The position numbers and the translations under genes are program-made. This document shows positions 1 through 8,749 of a DNA stretch of 64,000 bases, in pieces. The DNA comes from Glutamicibacter protophormiae (GTDB lineage Bacteria; Actinomycetota; Actinomycetes; Actinomycetales; Micrococcaceae): NCBI RefSeq assembly GCF_014647495.1, contig NZ_BMPH01000004.1, positions 124,001 through 188,000 of the forward strand. Direction: 5' to 3'. The first letter of the stretch is position 1. The number at the start of each line of letters is the position of its first letter. The notes below the pieces were generated by a model, which ran no database searches, had not been told where the DNA came from, and saw only the letters and a program-made list of their open reading frames with translations.

Positions 1-818
1 GTGAGGATGAAAGGCAGCTGGGCATCAAACTTGTCGGCAAGCCCGCCGCTACGACGCGGCCGGGCGACGGAGTGCTGGGTGCCGATTTGGCGGTTTCGTT
101 CAGCAAGCGAAAGCTGGAGCAGAAATGCCTCTTCAAAGGCGAAGCGCTGGCGGGCAACGTATGCATGCTTCAACTCGCGTGGGGAATGCCGGTTGGCGTA
201 GGCCTGGTGCCGGATTGGATAATGATGGGTATCCAATAGCTCCTGCGGGAGGAATTCCGGCAGATTCTCCTGCGTCATCTGTTCAAGCAGGTGAGCCATC
301 AGGTCGCGGATCTTCTTGTTCGGCATCTTGGCCGACGCTGGATAGATCGGTATGGGGCGTGGATCTGCTTGGGAGGCCTCGTCGAGCACGGCGTAGTCCG
401 GCTGGTTCAATTGCAGATGGTCCTGGTACCAACCGACTTTGCCGCTGAACATGGCAATCGTTCCGACGAGCAGATCCGAGCGTGCTTGATATCCGTTGAA
501 GAAAGTCATCTTCAGCTGCTGGCCGGCATCTCCTAGTTCATCGCTGACGGTGACCTCGAAGATGAATCCCTTGCGCGAGTGCATCTGGCGCTGGCTGATG
601 TTGACGACTTGCGCCACCACCGTTACATGTTCGTCGAAGGGCAGCTCCGCGATGGGGGTCAGTTCCCCCACTTCAACGTAGCGCCGAGGAAAATGTCGAA
701 GGAACTCTCCCACCGTGCCGTAGCCGAAGGCTTTTTCCAATGCGGTTGCATTCTTGGCCCCGAGCACCACGGAAAGCGGCGAGCTTTCGAAATCCCGGCT
801 CGTCGTTTCAGCCGTCAT
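1..818 (-). CDS. recG: ATP-dependent DNA helicase RecG, N-terminal part (runs off window)
   Basis: RecG is a superfamily 2 helicase that remodels stalled forks and Holliday junctions. Only about 272 N-terminal residues are present; the helicase motifs lie beyond base 1. The visible part fits the RecG wedge/OB region: FLRHFPRRYVEVGEL near residue 40, an OB-like stretch with QLKMTFFNGY, and the linker 'YVARQRFAFEEAFLLQL' typical just before the helicase core. The ATG at 818 overlaps the end of the upstream DAK2 gene by 11 bases, so the two are probably co-transcribed and coupled. The DAK2-recG order is common in actinobacteria. It is absent from simple ORF lists only because it has no stop inside the window. 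Confidence 0.93.
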   Translation of the reverse strand, partial: MTAETTSRDFESSPLSVVLGAKNATALEKAFGYGTVGEFLRHFPRRYVEVGELTPIAELPFDEHVTVVAQVVNISQRQMHSRKGFIFEVTVSDELGDAGQQLKMTFFNGYQARSDLLVGTIAMFSGKVGWYQDHLQLNQPDYAVLDEASQADPRPIPIYPASAKMPNKKIRDLMAHLLEQMTQENLPEFLPQELLDTHHYPIRHQAYANRHSPRELKHAYVARQRFAFEEAFLLQLSLAERNRQIGTQHSVARPRRSGGLADKFDAQLPFIL

Positions 819-1776
819 GAATGCAAAGATCGGTCACGCTGATATTTACCGGGTTCCCCTGCTTTCGAATGAGATCCAGCGCTGCCTCGGGATCTTGGAC
901 ATGCACGTGGACTCGCCACCGGTAGGTGTCTCCCTCAAGCTGGTTGACCGGGGACATGATCACCGAGTCTCCCAGCGCGTCCAGCTGGCCGCGAAGTGTC
1001 GCAGCCCCCAAGGCGTCCAACGCCACAGTGCACATGACTTCCACACCGTCGATTTCCTCGAAGTCGAAATGGACATGCGGATCTTGAACGCTGTAACCGT
1101 GGAAGCTTTCATAGTCGTCAAAATCAGTATGTTCGTTGCGAATGGCTGCGCATAGCTCGTCAATGATCACCAGCATGCCGACGGCCCCGGCGTCCACGAC
1201 GCCTGCTTTGACCAGGCTTGGCAATTCGCTTTCGGTGCCCTTGACAGCCAATCTGGCGGCTTGCGTCATCTGAGTCAGCAAGGTGTCCAACGCCGCGCGG
1301 CTATCCCTGTCGACTTTGAGGTGCATCAGCGTGGAAGCTGCCGCCAAGGCCAGTGCATTGATCACCGAAAGCATGGTGCCTTCCACGGGCTCGCTCAGCG
1401 CCGACCAGGAGCGGACCTTCGCCCGTTCCAGCCCCAGGGCCAGCAACGGTGCCGTCAATCGCGGCTGTCCCTGCCACGGCTCGCTGAGGCCGCTCAGGAA
1501 AACAGCCAGCAGAGTCCCGGAATTGCCGCGCGCAGACTCCATGGCGGCGCGCGCGGCAACTTCCAGGAATCCACCAATGTCATCGCTTTCCAACTTGCTG
1601 ACGGCATCATGACCGGCACGTGCAGTCAGGTAGAGGTTGCTTCCCGTATCACCGTCGGCAACCGGAAAGACATTGATGGCGTTGAGGCGATCCGAATGAT
1701 TCCCCAGGCTCTTGACACTGCGCGCCAGCCAATGGCGGATAGCGCGAACCGAAGTATCGAGTTTCTGGGTGGTCAT
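808..1776 (-). CDS. DAK2-domain protein (FakA/YloV-like, short form)
   Basis: DAK2 domains bind ATP and phosphorylate dihydroxyacetone or, in FakA, fatty acids. The N-terminal part has the nucleotide/Mg signature NVFPVADGDTGSN and the glycine-rich ARGNSGTLLAVFLSG; the middle has KAGVVDAGAVGMLV. The C-terminus resembles the FakA middle domain (EVMCTVALDALG, VHVHVQDPE), but the EDD-like third domain of full-length FakA is missing. At about 322 residues it is far shorter than the roughly 550 of Firmicutes FakA. I chose the ATG at 1776, preceded by GAAGGA at about 10 bases, over an in-frame TTG at 1794. It lies between an LCP gene and recG. Whether it is an active kinase and needs a FakB partner is unknown. 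Confidence 0.85.
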   Translation of the reverse strand: MTTQKLDTSVRAIRHWLARSVKSLGNHSDRLNAINVFPVADGDTGSNLYLTARAGHDAVSKLESDDIGGFLEVAARAAMESARGNSGTLLAVFLSGLSEPWQGQPRLTAPLLALGLERAKVRSWSALSEPVEGTMLSVINALALAAASTLMHLKVDRDSRAALDTLLTQMTQAARLAVKGTESELPSLVKAGVVDAGAVGMLVIIDELCAAIRNEHTDFDDYESFHGYSVQDPHVHFDFEEIDGVEVMCTVALDALGAATLRGQLDALGDSVIMSPVNQLEGDTYRWRVHVHVQDPEAALDLIRKQGNPVNISVTDLCIHDG

Positions 1777-1797
1777 AAAGAGTGGTTCCTTCAATGG

Positions 1798-2856
1798 TTA
1801 CTGAGACAGGTCAGTAGAAGCTACAAATTCGTCAACCGTATCGTTTTGGAGTGCTTCTCCAAACTTGTTAATCGTATCCATATCCGGGATGACAATCGAC
1901 TGTCCGTCGGCCGAACGGCCCGGACCGTTGTTTGGAAGGGTGAAGAATTCCATGTCGCTGGTGCTGACGTTGATCATCGATGAAGCGATTCCAACGACCT
2001 TGCCTGCGTCCAAAGTATCGTCAACCGCCACAAACGGAGCGAATTCGCTCACGACATTCTGAATCTTGACGGGGTTCGTCAGGGTGTCCTTCGACAGGAT
2101 TTGGCCCAGCAGCGCCTTGACGAACAGCTGCTGATTCTTGACGCGACGGTAGTCGCTGCCACCGGGACCGGTAAATGCCTTGCGCTCTCGGACGAAGGCC
2201 AGCGCTTCTTCGCCGTCAAGCTTCTGCACACCTTCCGGGAAGTAGAAGCTCTTATTGTGAATTGGACGGAAGGCAATGGGGTTGTTGATGGTCACGCCTC
2301 CCACAGCATCGGTCAATCCCTTGAATCCTTCGAAGTCAACGGATGCAACGTGGTCGATGCGCACGCCGAACAGGCCTTCCAAGGTCTCAACGGCTTTGGC
2401 CACTCCACCGTTGGCAAATGCGCGGTTGATCTTGGCTTCGCCAATTCCTGGAAGATCCAACCAGGTGTCGCGCATGATCGATGTCACATAGACGCCGGAA
2501 CGATCTGACGGGATGTGCACAAGCATCATGGTGTCCGAACGTCCACCGTTGGGAAGCGTGGCGAAATCATCGTTCTGCTCGTCGTTTTCGCGTTGCGCCC
2601 GAGTATCGCTGCCGAGAAGGAGGATGTTCAGCGCATTCTCGGATTCCTTCTTTACCTCTGGACGAGTTTCCTCGGCGGGGAAGGCATTCTCAAGCTTCTG
2701 GCTGTTGTCATCGAATGTACGTCCGAGGTTCCATGCGTATCCGACAGCGACGAGCGCGGCGATCACTACCAACGACAGGATACTCAGGAGGACTACTCGC
2801 CCGGTGCGCTTCTTTTTCTTAGCGCGCGAACGCGTAGGCTGTTCTTCGAATGACAT
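1798..2856 (-). CDS. LytR-CpsA-Psr (LCP) family wall-polymer transferase
   Basis: LCP proteins move lipid-linked anionic glycopolymers (teichoic acid, arabinogalactan, capsule) onto peptidoglycan outside the membrane. This 352-residue protein has a basic cytoplasmic tail (RSRAKKKKR), one membrane helix at about residues 21-42, then an extracellular LCP domain. Diagnostic motifs are LLLGSDTR, GRSDTMMLVHI, SIMRDTWLDLPG, KINRAFANGG, AVGGVTI, LDGEEALAFVRERK and DYRRVKNQQ; the conserved Asp and Arg residues are present. It has no C-terminal LytR_C domain. It is transcribed away from the DUF3515 lipoprotein gene and ends 21 bases before the DAK2 start. The polysaccharide genes elsewhere in the window make it a plausible attachment enzyme, but that link is inference. 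Confidence 0.93.
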   Translation of the reverse strand: MSFEEQPTRSRAKKKKRTGRVVLLSILSLVVIAALVAVGYAWNLGRTFDDNSQKLENAFPAEETRPEVKKESENALNILLLGSDTRAQRENDEQNDDFATLPNGGRSDTMMLVHIPSDRSGVYVTSIMRDTWLDLPGIGEAKINRAFANGGVAKAVETLEGLFGVRIDHVASVDFEGFKGLTDAVGGVTINNPIAFRPIHNKSFYFPEGVQKLDGEEALAFVRERKAFTGPGGSDYRRVKNQQLFVKALLGQILSKDTLTNPVKIQNVVSEFAPFVAVDDTLDAGKVVGIASSMINVSTSDMEFFTLPNNGPGRSADGQSIVIPDMDTINKFGEALQNDTVDEFVASTDLSQ

Positions 2857-2922
2857 ATGCTACCTTTCACAGATTCAACTCAATACATCTTATCTTTCAG
2901 ATTCGCACGGTACGCTTACAAC

Positions 2923-3444
2923 GTGTCCAAAATCAGTTTGAACCCGGAACCGTCACCAAAACTTAATCGAAAATTTGGTCGAACCACGGTATTGATCGCC
3001 TTATTCGCTGTTGTCGGGCCCGGTCTGGCCGCTTGCGAATCTGTTGCATCCGTTGATGCTGCTCCTGACGCCGCCAACCCCTTGTGCGCTGAAATGATGG
3101 TCGTGCTGCCCGAAGTCATTGGAGACGCCGAGCGCCGTCCCACCTCGTCTCAAGCCACCTCAGCGTGGGGAGACCCGTCCCAGGTGGTCTTGCGCTGCGG
3201 TGTCGAAGTACCGGGACCGACCACCGACCCCTGTGTATCAGTCAATGACGTCGACTGGATCGCCCACGAAGGTGAGGACGGCATCTGGACGCTGACCACC
3301 TATGGTCGCACTCCCGCAACTGAAATCATCATGGATCCGCAGGTCATCCCCTCAAGCACGGTTCTAGCCACGCTGTCTGATGCAGCCTCCCGGATTCCCG
3401 CAGAGAAACAGTGCGTCAGCATCCAGAAGGACGAGAAACTCTAG
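2923..3444 (+). CDS. DUF3515-family lipoprotein
   Basis: Small predicted lipoprotein of 173 residues from the GTG at 2923. It has a basic n-region (PKLNRKFGR), a hydrophobic stretch and a lipobox GLAAC, so the mature protein begins at Cys. The body fits the actinobacterial DUF3515 family: NPLCAEMMVVLPEVIGDAERR, VVLRCGVEVPGPTTDPCVSV, DWI, TTYGRTPATE, and paired cysteines likely to form disulfides. The function is not known; the gene sits beside ddl in many actinobacteria. An open frame extends to 2857, but the lipoprotein signal argues for GTG 2923. No ribosome-binding site precedes it, and a TACGCT box at 2911-2916 just upstream would fit a leaderless transcript (inference). Confidence 0.82.
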   Translation: MSKISLNPEPSPKLNRKFGRTTVLIALFAVVGPGLAACESVASVDAAPDAANPLCAEMMVVLPEVIGDAERRPTSSQATSAWGDPSQVVLRCGVEVPGPTTDPCVSVNDVDWIAHEGEDGIWTLTTYGRTPATEIIMDPQVIPSSTVLATLSDAASRIPAEKQCVSIQKDEKL

Positions 3445-3488
3445 CGGCCGGTCGAGGCACCCAAGCTGCGGTCTCAAAGTGCATAGGG

Positions 3489-3540
3489 AAATGCGTCTTG
3501 CATCAATTCATCGGTAGGTGAGTTGAAGCAAGACGCATTT
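3489..3540. terminator. Inverted repeat between convergent DUF3515 and ddl genes
   Basis: Perfect 13-base arms (AAATGCGTCTTGC at 3489-3501 and its complement at 3528-3540) with a 26-base interior that can pair partly. It lies between the stop codons of two convergent genes, so a bidirectional terminator is the simplest reading. Neither side has a strong T-run. Confidence 0.6.
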
Positions 3541-3553
3541 CAGCTACTGCCCT

Positions 3554-4666
3554 CTAGCGCAAACCGACCTTGCGTTCGCTGGCCAGCGCGATCAGTTCGT
3601 CGATCAGTTCACGATAGTTGATGCCGGTTTTAGCCCACATTTGCGGGTACATGCTCGATGGCGTGAAACCTGGCATCGTGTTGATTTCGTTGATAATCCA
3701 CTCGCCTTCGGGAGTGTAGAAAAAATCAACCCGAGACAAGCCCTCGGCGTCAATGGCGTCAAAGGCCTTGACCGCAAGATCCCGGATCTGCTTGGTCGCT
3801 TCCTCGCTGAGCTGGGCGGGGCAGCTCAATTTCGCTGCGGCGCCGTCAACGTACTTCGCCTCGAAGTCATAGAACGTGTGGCCATTGTCGGCCACCGAAA
3901 TCTCTCCAGGCAGGGACGCGCGTGACGGGGTCGAACCGCGGCCTTCAAGGACACCGCACTCGATCTCTCGACCGACGATTCCCTGCTCCACGATGACCTT
4001 GGGGTCTTCACGGCGTGCAACCTCGATGGCGTCCCTCAGTTCCGAAGGAACATCGACCTTGGTAATGCCAACCGACGAACCAGCTCGGGCTGGCTTGACG
4101 AACAGCGGGTATTCAAGCCCATCGCAACGCTGGAGCGCCGACTCGCTGTCTCGCAGCCACTGCTTGTTGGTAATGACTTCGTAGGGGCCGACCTTGAACC
4201 CGGCGCTTTCGAAGACCACCTTCATGAAGTGCTTGTCCATGCCCATGGCGCTCGCGGCAATACCGGAACCCACGTAGGAGACTCCAGCCATTTCAAGCAT
4301 GCCCTGGATCGAACCGTCCTCGCCGAACGGCCCGTGGAGCAGCGGAAAGACCACGTCGATTTCGCCAAGCTCGGAAATGGCCGACTGGGACAGGGACATC
4401 AACGAGGTTTTGTTGGGATCCGTCGAGAGCTGCACCGGGTTGTCGACATCGGAGATCTCCGGCAAGGAACCAGTGTTGAGGGCCCAGTCCTGGGGATCTT
4501 CGGTCAAGAGCGTCCATTCACCCTGACGCGTAATGCCCACGGGCACGACGTCGAAACGTTCCCTGTCGATCGCGTGCATCACGCCCGCAGCGGTGACGCA
4601 GGACACCGAGTGCTCGGATGACCGGCCACCGAACAGGAGCAGGACCCGAGGTTTGCGTTCAGTCAT
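3554..4666 (-). CDS. ddl: D-alanine--D-alanine ligase
   Basis: Joins two D-Ala using ATP to make the dipeptide at the end of the peptidoglycan stem; cytoplasmic ATP-grasp enzyme. The 370 residues are full length. Visible motifs: LLLFGGRSSEHSVS at the N-terminus, LLHGPFGEDGSIQG, the ATP-grasp loop RAGSSVGI, FYDFEAKYVDG, and the metal-binding C-terminal NEINTMPGFTPSSMYP. The D-Ala-D-Ala-type signature fits, with no sign of the D-Ala-D-Lac substitutions of VanA-like ligases, so vancomycin sensitivity is expected. The start overlaps the gpsA stop by one base (TAATG), indicating translational coupling in a murA-plsC-gpsA-ddl run. Confidence 0.97.
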   Translation of the reverse strand: MTERKPRVLLLFGGRSSEHSVSCVTAAGVMHAIDRERFDVVPVGITRQGEWTLLTEDPQDWALNTGSLPEISDVDNPVQLSTDPNKTSLMSLSQSAISELGEIDVVFPLLHGPFGEDGSIQGMLEMAGVSYVGSGIAASAMGMDKHFMKVVFESAGFKVGPYEVITNKQWLRDSESALQRCDGLEYPLFVKPARAGSSVGITKVDVPSELRDAIEVARREDPKVIVEQGIVGREIECGVLEGRGSTPSRASLPGEISVADNGHTFYDFEAKYVDGAAAKLSCPAQLSEEATKQIRDLAVKAFDAIDAEGLSRVDFFYTPEGEWIINEINTMPGFTPSSMYPQMWAKTGINYRELIDELIALASERKVGLR

Positions 4667-5700
4667 TACTGCAATTCTCCTTCAGACTTCAATTCGCGAG
4701 CCAGCAGGCGCTGCGCCATGTTCTCGACGCTGAGCGTGCCTTCGAGCACCATCACGACGGCCTCGGTAATGGGCATGTCGACGCCGTGCGTGCGGGAAAG
4801 GTCGAATACCGCTCGTGCCGACTTGATGCCCTCGGCTGTTTGCGACATCCGGTCGTTGACCTCATCGAGGAACAGGCCCTGCCCCAGAAGGCGTCCGGCG
4901 GTGTTGTTGCGCGAGAGCGAGGACGAGCAGGTGGCCACCAAGTCGCCCAAGCCGGAGAGGCCGGCCAGCGTGTCCAGGCGGCCGCCCAATGCCAGGACCA
5001 GGCGAGTCGTTTCCGCGAGGCCACGCGTGATGACGGTGGACTTGGTGTTATCGCCCATGCCCATGCCGTCGCACATGCCAACTGCCAACGCGATGATGTT
5101 CTTCACGATGCCGCCGAGCTCCACGCCCAGCACGTCATCGTTGGTGTACGGGCGGAAATAGGGAGCCGAGCACAGCTGCGCGATCCAGTTGGCGGTCGCC
5201 TCATCCGAGCAGGCGACAACGGATGCCGTCGGTTGTTCGCGAGCAATTTCCATGGCCAGGTTCGGTCCGGACAGCACCGCAATACGTTCTGCGGGCAGTT
5301 CCGCTACTTCTGCGATCACTTGGCTCATACGCAAATCCGTGCCGCGTTCCAGTCCCTTCATCAAGGACAGAACCACTGCCTCCGGCTCGATGAGGTTCTT
5401 GAAACTCTCCAGTTCTGCACGCAACGACTGGGATGGGATCGCCAGCACCACCAGATCCGCCCCGGCGAGGACTTCCTGGCGGTCGGATGAAGCGGAGATG
5501 TTCTGCGGAAGCTTCGTATCACGCAGGTACCTGGAATTGGTATGGCGCTCATTAATCTCACGCGCGGCATCGTCCCGGCGAGCCCAGATTTGAACCGCAA
5601 TGCCGTTCTCGGCCACGGCATCCGCCATCACCTTCGCGAAAGTGGTTCCCCAGCTTCCGGCACCCATGACGGCGATCTTGCGTGGTAAAGGCTTGGTCAC
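4666..5700 (-). CDS. gpsA: Glycerol-3-phosphate dehydrogenase [NAD(P)+]
   Basis: Reduces dihydroxyacetone phosphate to sn-glycerol-3-phosphate, the backbone of phospholipids and the precursor of any glycerophosphate polymer. 344 residues, standard length. The Rossmann motif GAGSWGTTFAK is near the N-terminus; LSGPNLAMEI, the NIIALAVGMCDGMGMGDN region with the catalytic lysine in GGIVKNI, and C-terminal PITEAVVMVLEG complete the family pattern. It is followed without a gap by ddl and preceded by plsC, the next enzyme in phosphatidate synthesis, so the two act on the same pathway. Confidence 0.97.
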   Translation of the reverse strand: MTKPLPRKIAVMGAGSWGTTFAKVMADAVAENGIAVQIWARRDDAAREINERHTNSRYLRDTKLPQNISASSDRQEVLAGADLVVLAIPSQSLRAELESFKNLIEPEAVVLSLMKGLERGTDLRMSQVIAEVAELPAERIAVLSGPNLAMEIAREQPTASVVACSDEATANWIAQLCSAPYFRPYTNDDVLGVELGGIVKNIIALAVGMCDGMGMGDNTKSTVITRGLAETTRLVLALGGRLDTLAGLSGLGDLVATCSSSLSRNNTAGRLLGQGLFLDEVNDRMSQTAEGIKSARAVFDLSRTHGVDMPITEAVVMVLEGTLSVENMAQRLLARELKSEGELQ

Positions 5701-5730
5701 GATTCTTCTTTCGACGTTGCTGACGTGTAG

Positions 5731-6495
5731 TTACTTGTCTGGGTTCTCAAAGCTTCGGCCGGTCCTGGCTTGGCCATGCTCGCTGGGATCCCATGGCTTG
5801 CTCGGCGGTGTTTCACCGCGGATTTCTGCCTGGAGTTCGGTGATCGATGCCATGATGCGTTCTGTCGCTTCTTCCAGCACCTTGCGGGTACGCGGCCCGT
5901 TGCGCAAGTCGTCGAGGTCTACCGGTTGGCCAACCGATACCGTCACGTGTTTGCGGGGAAACAGGTACATCTTCTTGGAGTAGCGAGGCAGCAGCTCCTG
6001 GTCGCCCCAGTGCGCCATGGGGATCACCGGCGCACCGGTCTGCAGCGCCAGACGGGCAGCACCCGTGCGGCCGACCATTGGCCACAAGTTCGGGTCGCGA
6101 GTCAGGGTGCCTTCGGGGTAGATCACTACGACTCCCCCGGCGTCCAAGACTTTTTTGGAAGCCTTCAGCGAATCGCCGGCGCCCGCGGCGCTGCGCGCCA
6201 CCGGGATCTGTCCGGTTTCGCGAAGGATCCACCCGAGCACCGGCGGCTTGAACAGCGATTCCTTCGCCATCCAGCGCGGCAGGCGGCCGTGGCTGTACAC
6301 AGCATGGCCGACCACCAGCGGATCGATTTCGGTCAAATGATTCGGGCAGAGGATGTACCCACCCTGCGGGAGATTCTCGAAGCCCTTCCACGTCTTCCCC
6401 ATCAGGGAGTTCATCAAGGGACGAACGATATTTCCCAGGACATTGAAAATACGCTTGGTTCGCGGGCTTTCGCCGGGAGCCTGGATTTTAACCAC
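5731..6495 (-). CDS. plsC: 1-acyl-sn-glycerol-3-phosphate acyltransferase
   Basis: Membrane-associated acyltransferase that adds the second acyl chain to lysophosphatidate. 254 residues with the family blocks in order: catalytic HX4D as NHLTEID, a GRLPRWMAKESLF block, VYPEGTLTRDPNL (acceptor phosphate binding), and GAPVIPMAHWG. The C-terminal 60 residues are charged and poorly conserved, as is usual in actinobacteria. It lies between murA (13 bases upstream) and gpsA, an arrangement common in the group. Confidence 0.95.
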   Translation of the reverse strand: MVKIQAPGESPRTKRIFNVLGNIVRPLMNSLMGKTWKGFENLPQGGYILCPNHLTEIDPLVVGHAVYSHGRLPRWMAKESLFKPPVLGWILRETGQIPVARSAAGAGDSLKASKKVLDAGGVVVIYPEGTLTRDPNLWPMVGRTGAARLALQTGAPVIPMAHWGDQELLPRYSKKMYLFPRKHVTVSVGQPVDLDDLRNGPRTRKVLEEATERIMASITELQAEIRGETPPSKPWDPSEHGQARTGRSFENPDK

Positions 6496-6508
6496 GGACC
6501 GGTATCCT

Positions 6509-7828
6509 CTATTCGCTCAGTTCAACATTGGCGCCAAGCGCGGTGAGCTTGTCCATGAAGTGCTCGTATCCCCGGTTGATCAGCTCAATGCCGGTGACCT
6601 TGCTGGTTCCCTCGGCAGCCAAGGCCGCGATCAGGTGGGAGAAGCCTCCGCGCAGGTCCGGGACGTCGATTTCCGCGCCGACCAGCTTGGCTGGTCCGAC
6701 AACCACGGCGGAGTGCTTGAAATTGCGGTGGCCGAAGCGGCACGGGGTGGATCCGAGGCAATCGGTGTGGACCTGGACGGTGGCACCCATGCGAACCAGT
6801 GCGTCGGTGAAGCCGAAGCGATTTTCGTACACGGTCTCATGGATTACCGAAACGCCGTTGGCCTGGGTCAGTGCGACCACCAGAGGTTGCTGCCAGTCGG
6901 TCATGAAGCCCGGGTGGACATCCGTCTCAAGGATCAACGGGTTCAGGTCGCCGCCCGGGTGGTAGAAGCGGATGCCGTTGGCCTTGACCTCGAACTCGCC
7001 GCCAATCTGGCGGTAGACATGGAGGAATGCAGTCAGGTCGCGCTGCTGGGCATCCTGGACGAAGATATCGCCCTTGGTCACCAGGGCTGCGGAAGCCCAC
7101 GAGGCGGCCTCGTTGCGGTCCGGCAGCGCGGTGTGCTCGTAGCCGTTGAGCTTGTCCACACCCTGGATGCGGATCACGCGGTCGCGGTGCACGGAAATGA
7201 TGGCGCCCATCTTCTGCAACAGCGAGATGAGGTCCAAGATTTCCGGCTCGATGGCGGCGTTGCTGACTTCTGTGACGCCCTTGGCGCGAACTGCAGACAG
7301 CAGTACCTGTTCGGTGGTGCCGACGCTTGGGTACTTCAAGTGGAGTTTTGCACCCTTGAGGCCCAGCGGTGCGGAGATGCGGATCCCATCAGTGGCCTTG
7401 TCCACGACCGCGCCGAATTCGCGGAGGACTTCGAGGTGGAAATCAATGGGACGGTCGCCGATGCGGCAGCCGCCGAGGTCCGGGATGAACGCCTCTCCCA
7501 GCGAATGGATCAAGGGGCCGCAGAAAAGAATCGGGATGCGAGAATCGCCGGCGTGTGCATCGATCGCCTGGTTGGAGGCCGATTTGGCCTGGCTCGGGTC
7601 CATGGTGAGGTCGCCGGTTTCAGGATCCTGTTCGACCTTGACCCCGTGGATCTCCAGCAGGCTGCGAACGACAGTAACATCCTTGATCTCTGGCACATTG
7701 CGGAGCACCGAGGGCGTATCGCCGAGCAGCGCCGCCACCATGGCTTTGGGAACCAGGTTCTTAGCTCCGCCGACTCGTACGGTGCCTTCAAGTGGCACAC
7801 CGCCATGGATCGTCAGGATCTTACCCAT
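6509..7828 (-). CDS. murA: UDP-N-acetylglucosamine 1-carboxyvinyltransferase
   Basis: First committed step of peptidoglycan synthesis: transfers enolpyruvate from PEP to UDP-GlcNAc. 439 residues. The substrate-binding GGAKN motif is at residues 20-24. The active-site loop reads GGCRIGDRPIDFH with Cys at position 121, equivalent to E. coli Cys115. Mycobacteria have Asp there and resist fosfomycin, so this enzyme should be fosfomycin-sensitive (inference). Other blocks are VKANGIRFYHPG and GFMTDWQQPLV. It is the first gene of the murA-plsC-gpsA-ddl series; its promoter should lie between 7829 and 8129. Confidence 0.97.
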   Translation of the reverse strand: MGKILTIHGGVPLEGTVRVGGAKNLVPKAMVAALLGDTPSVLRNVPEIKDVTVVRSLLEIHGVKVEQDPETGDLTMDPSQAKSASNQAIDAHAGDSRIPILFCGPLIHSLGEAFIPDLGGCRIGDRPIDFHLEVLREFGAVVDKATDGIRISAPLGLKGAKLHLKYPSVGTTEQVLLSAVRAKGVTEVSNAAIEPEILDLISLLQKMGAIISVHRDRVIRIQGVDKLNGYEHTALPDRNEAASWASAALVTKGDIFVQDAQQRDLTAFLHVYRQIGGEFEVKANGIRFYHPGGDLNPLILETDVHPGFMTDWQQPLVVALTQANGVSVIHETVYENRFGFTDALVRMGATVQVHTDCLGSTPCRFGHRNFKHSAVVVGPAKLVGAEIDVPDLRGGFSHLIAALAAEGTSKVTGIELINRGYEHFMDKLTALGANVELSE

Positions 7829-8129
7829 GTATGAAATACCTCATCGCGTAGTCGTTATTACCTGCTCCAGCCTGCGGGCCGTGAACTAGCAGGACTAAGT
7901 AAGCATACCGCCTCAGCCAGCATGAAATGGGACCGATTGTCGCGTGGCGTGGGTATTGTGAGGATGCTTTCAGCCTTTGAATTCAGGGAATACGCCGGCG
8001 GAAGATTCAAACCTGAAACGGCCAGTTCGCATTCAGCACAATGCATGGTGCTGGAAAGCAAACGGGCCGCCGGAGGCATCCGTGGAGAGCATCGAAATCT
8101 GCTTGATGCCAATTCCGAGATGACGGTGC
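7829..8129. other. Intergenic stretch between leuD and murA
   Basis: About 300 bases between the leuD stop and the murA start, both on the minus strand. I see no convincing gene, strong hairpin or RNA. An 84-codon minus-strand frame (7858-8112) has no family resemblance and no ribosome-binding site I can point to. The murA promoter is presumably here. Confidence 0.5.
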
Positions 8130-8735
8130 TTAGTCGGCGAATCGCGCCGGCAGGGTCTTCGGCTTGTGCGAAGGGCGTGCAGCCTCGAACTCGGTGATGT
8201 CTCCTTCGTGCTGGAGGGTCAGGCCGATGTCATCCAGGCCTTCCATCAAACGCCACCGCGTGTAATCGTCGATTTGGAATGGCGCGGAAATCGATCCGCA
8301 CTGGACCGTGCGGGAGTCCAGGTCGACAGTGACCTCGGTGCCCGGGTTGTTTTCCAGTTCTTTCCAGATCAATTCGATGTCGCTTTGGGCGACTTCGGCG
8401 GCTACCAGGCCCTGCTTGCCGGAGTTGCCTCGGAAGATATCCGCGAAACGTGCCGAGATCACAGCCTTGAAACCGTAGTCCTTCAGTGCCCAGACCGCGT
8501 GTTCACGGGAGGATCCGGTGCCGAAATCGGGTCCGGCCACCAGTACCGACCCCGCATTGAAGGGTTCCTGGTTGAGGATGAAGTTCTCGTCGCGGCGCCA
8601 GCCGGCGAACAGGGCATCTTCGAACCCTGTACGGGTGATGCGCTTGAGGTACACGGCCGGGATGATCTGGTCAGTGTCGACGTTGCTCTGACGCAGGGGT
8701 ACACCGATTCCGGTGTGGCTAACAATCTTTTCCAT
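8130..8735 (-). CDS. leuD: 3-isopropylmalate dehydratase small subunit
   Basis: LeuD and LeuC together isomerise 2-isopropylmalate to 3-isopropylmalate in leucine synthesis. 201 residues, typical size. Signature blocks: [63 protein letters not shown] and the C-terminal DDIGLTL. The start is the ATG at 8735, preceded by GGAAGGA at 8 bases; a longer frame to 9131 merely runs through leuC in another phase. It follows leuC after a 14-base gap, so the two form an operon. Confidence 0.97.
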   Translation of the reverse strand: MEKIVSHTGIGVPLRQSNVDTDQIIPAVYLKRITRTGFEDALFAGWRRDENFILNQEPFNAGSVLVAGPDFGTGSSREHAVWALKDYGFKAVISARFADIFRGNSGKQGLVAAEVAQSDIELIWKELENNPGTEVTVDLDSRTVQCGSISAPFQIDDYTRWRLMEGLDDIGLTLQHEGDITEFEAARPSHKPKTLPARFAD

Positions 8736-8749
8736 GACGGTGATCCTTC

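Noticed and set aside
6353-7834. 493-codon plus-strand frame opposite murA
   Set aside because: Exact shadow of murA; low-complexity Asp/Gly/Val-rich translation with no family resemblance.
7858-8112. 84-codon minus-strand ORF between leuD and murA
   Set aside because: No recognisable domain, no clear ribosome-binding site, and typical chance composition.
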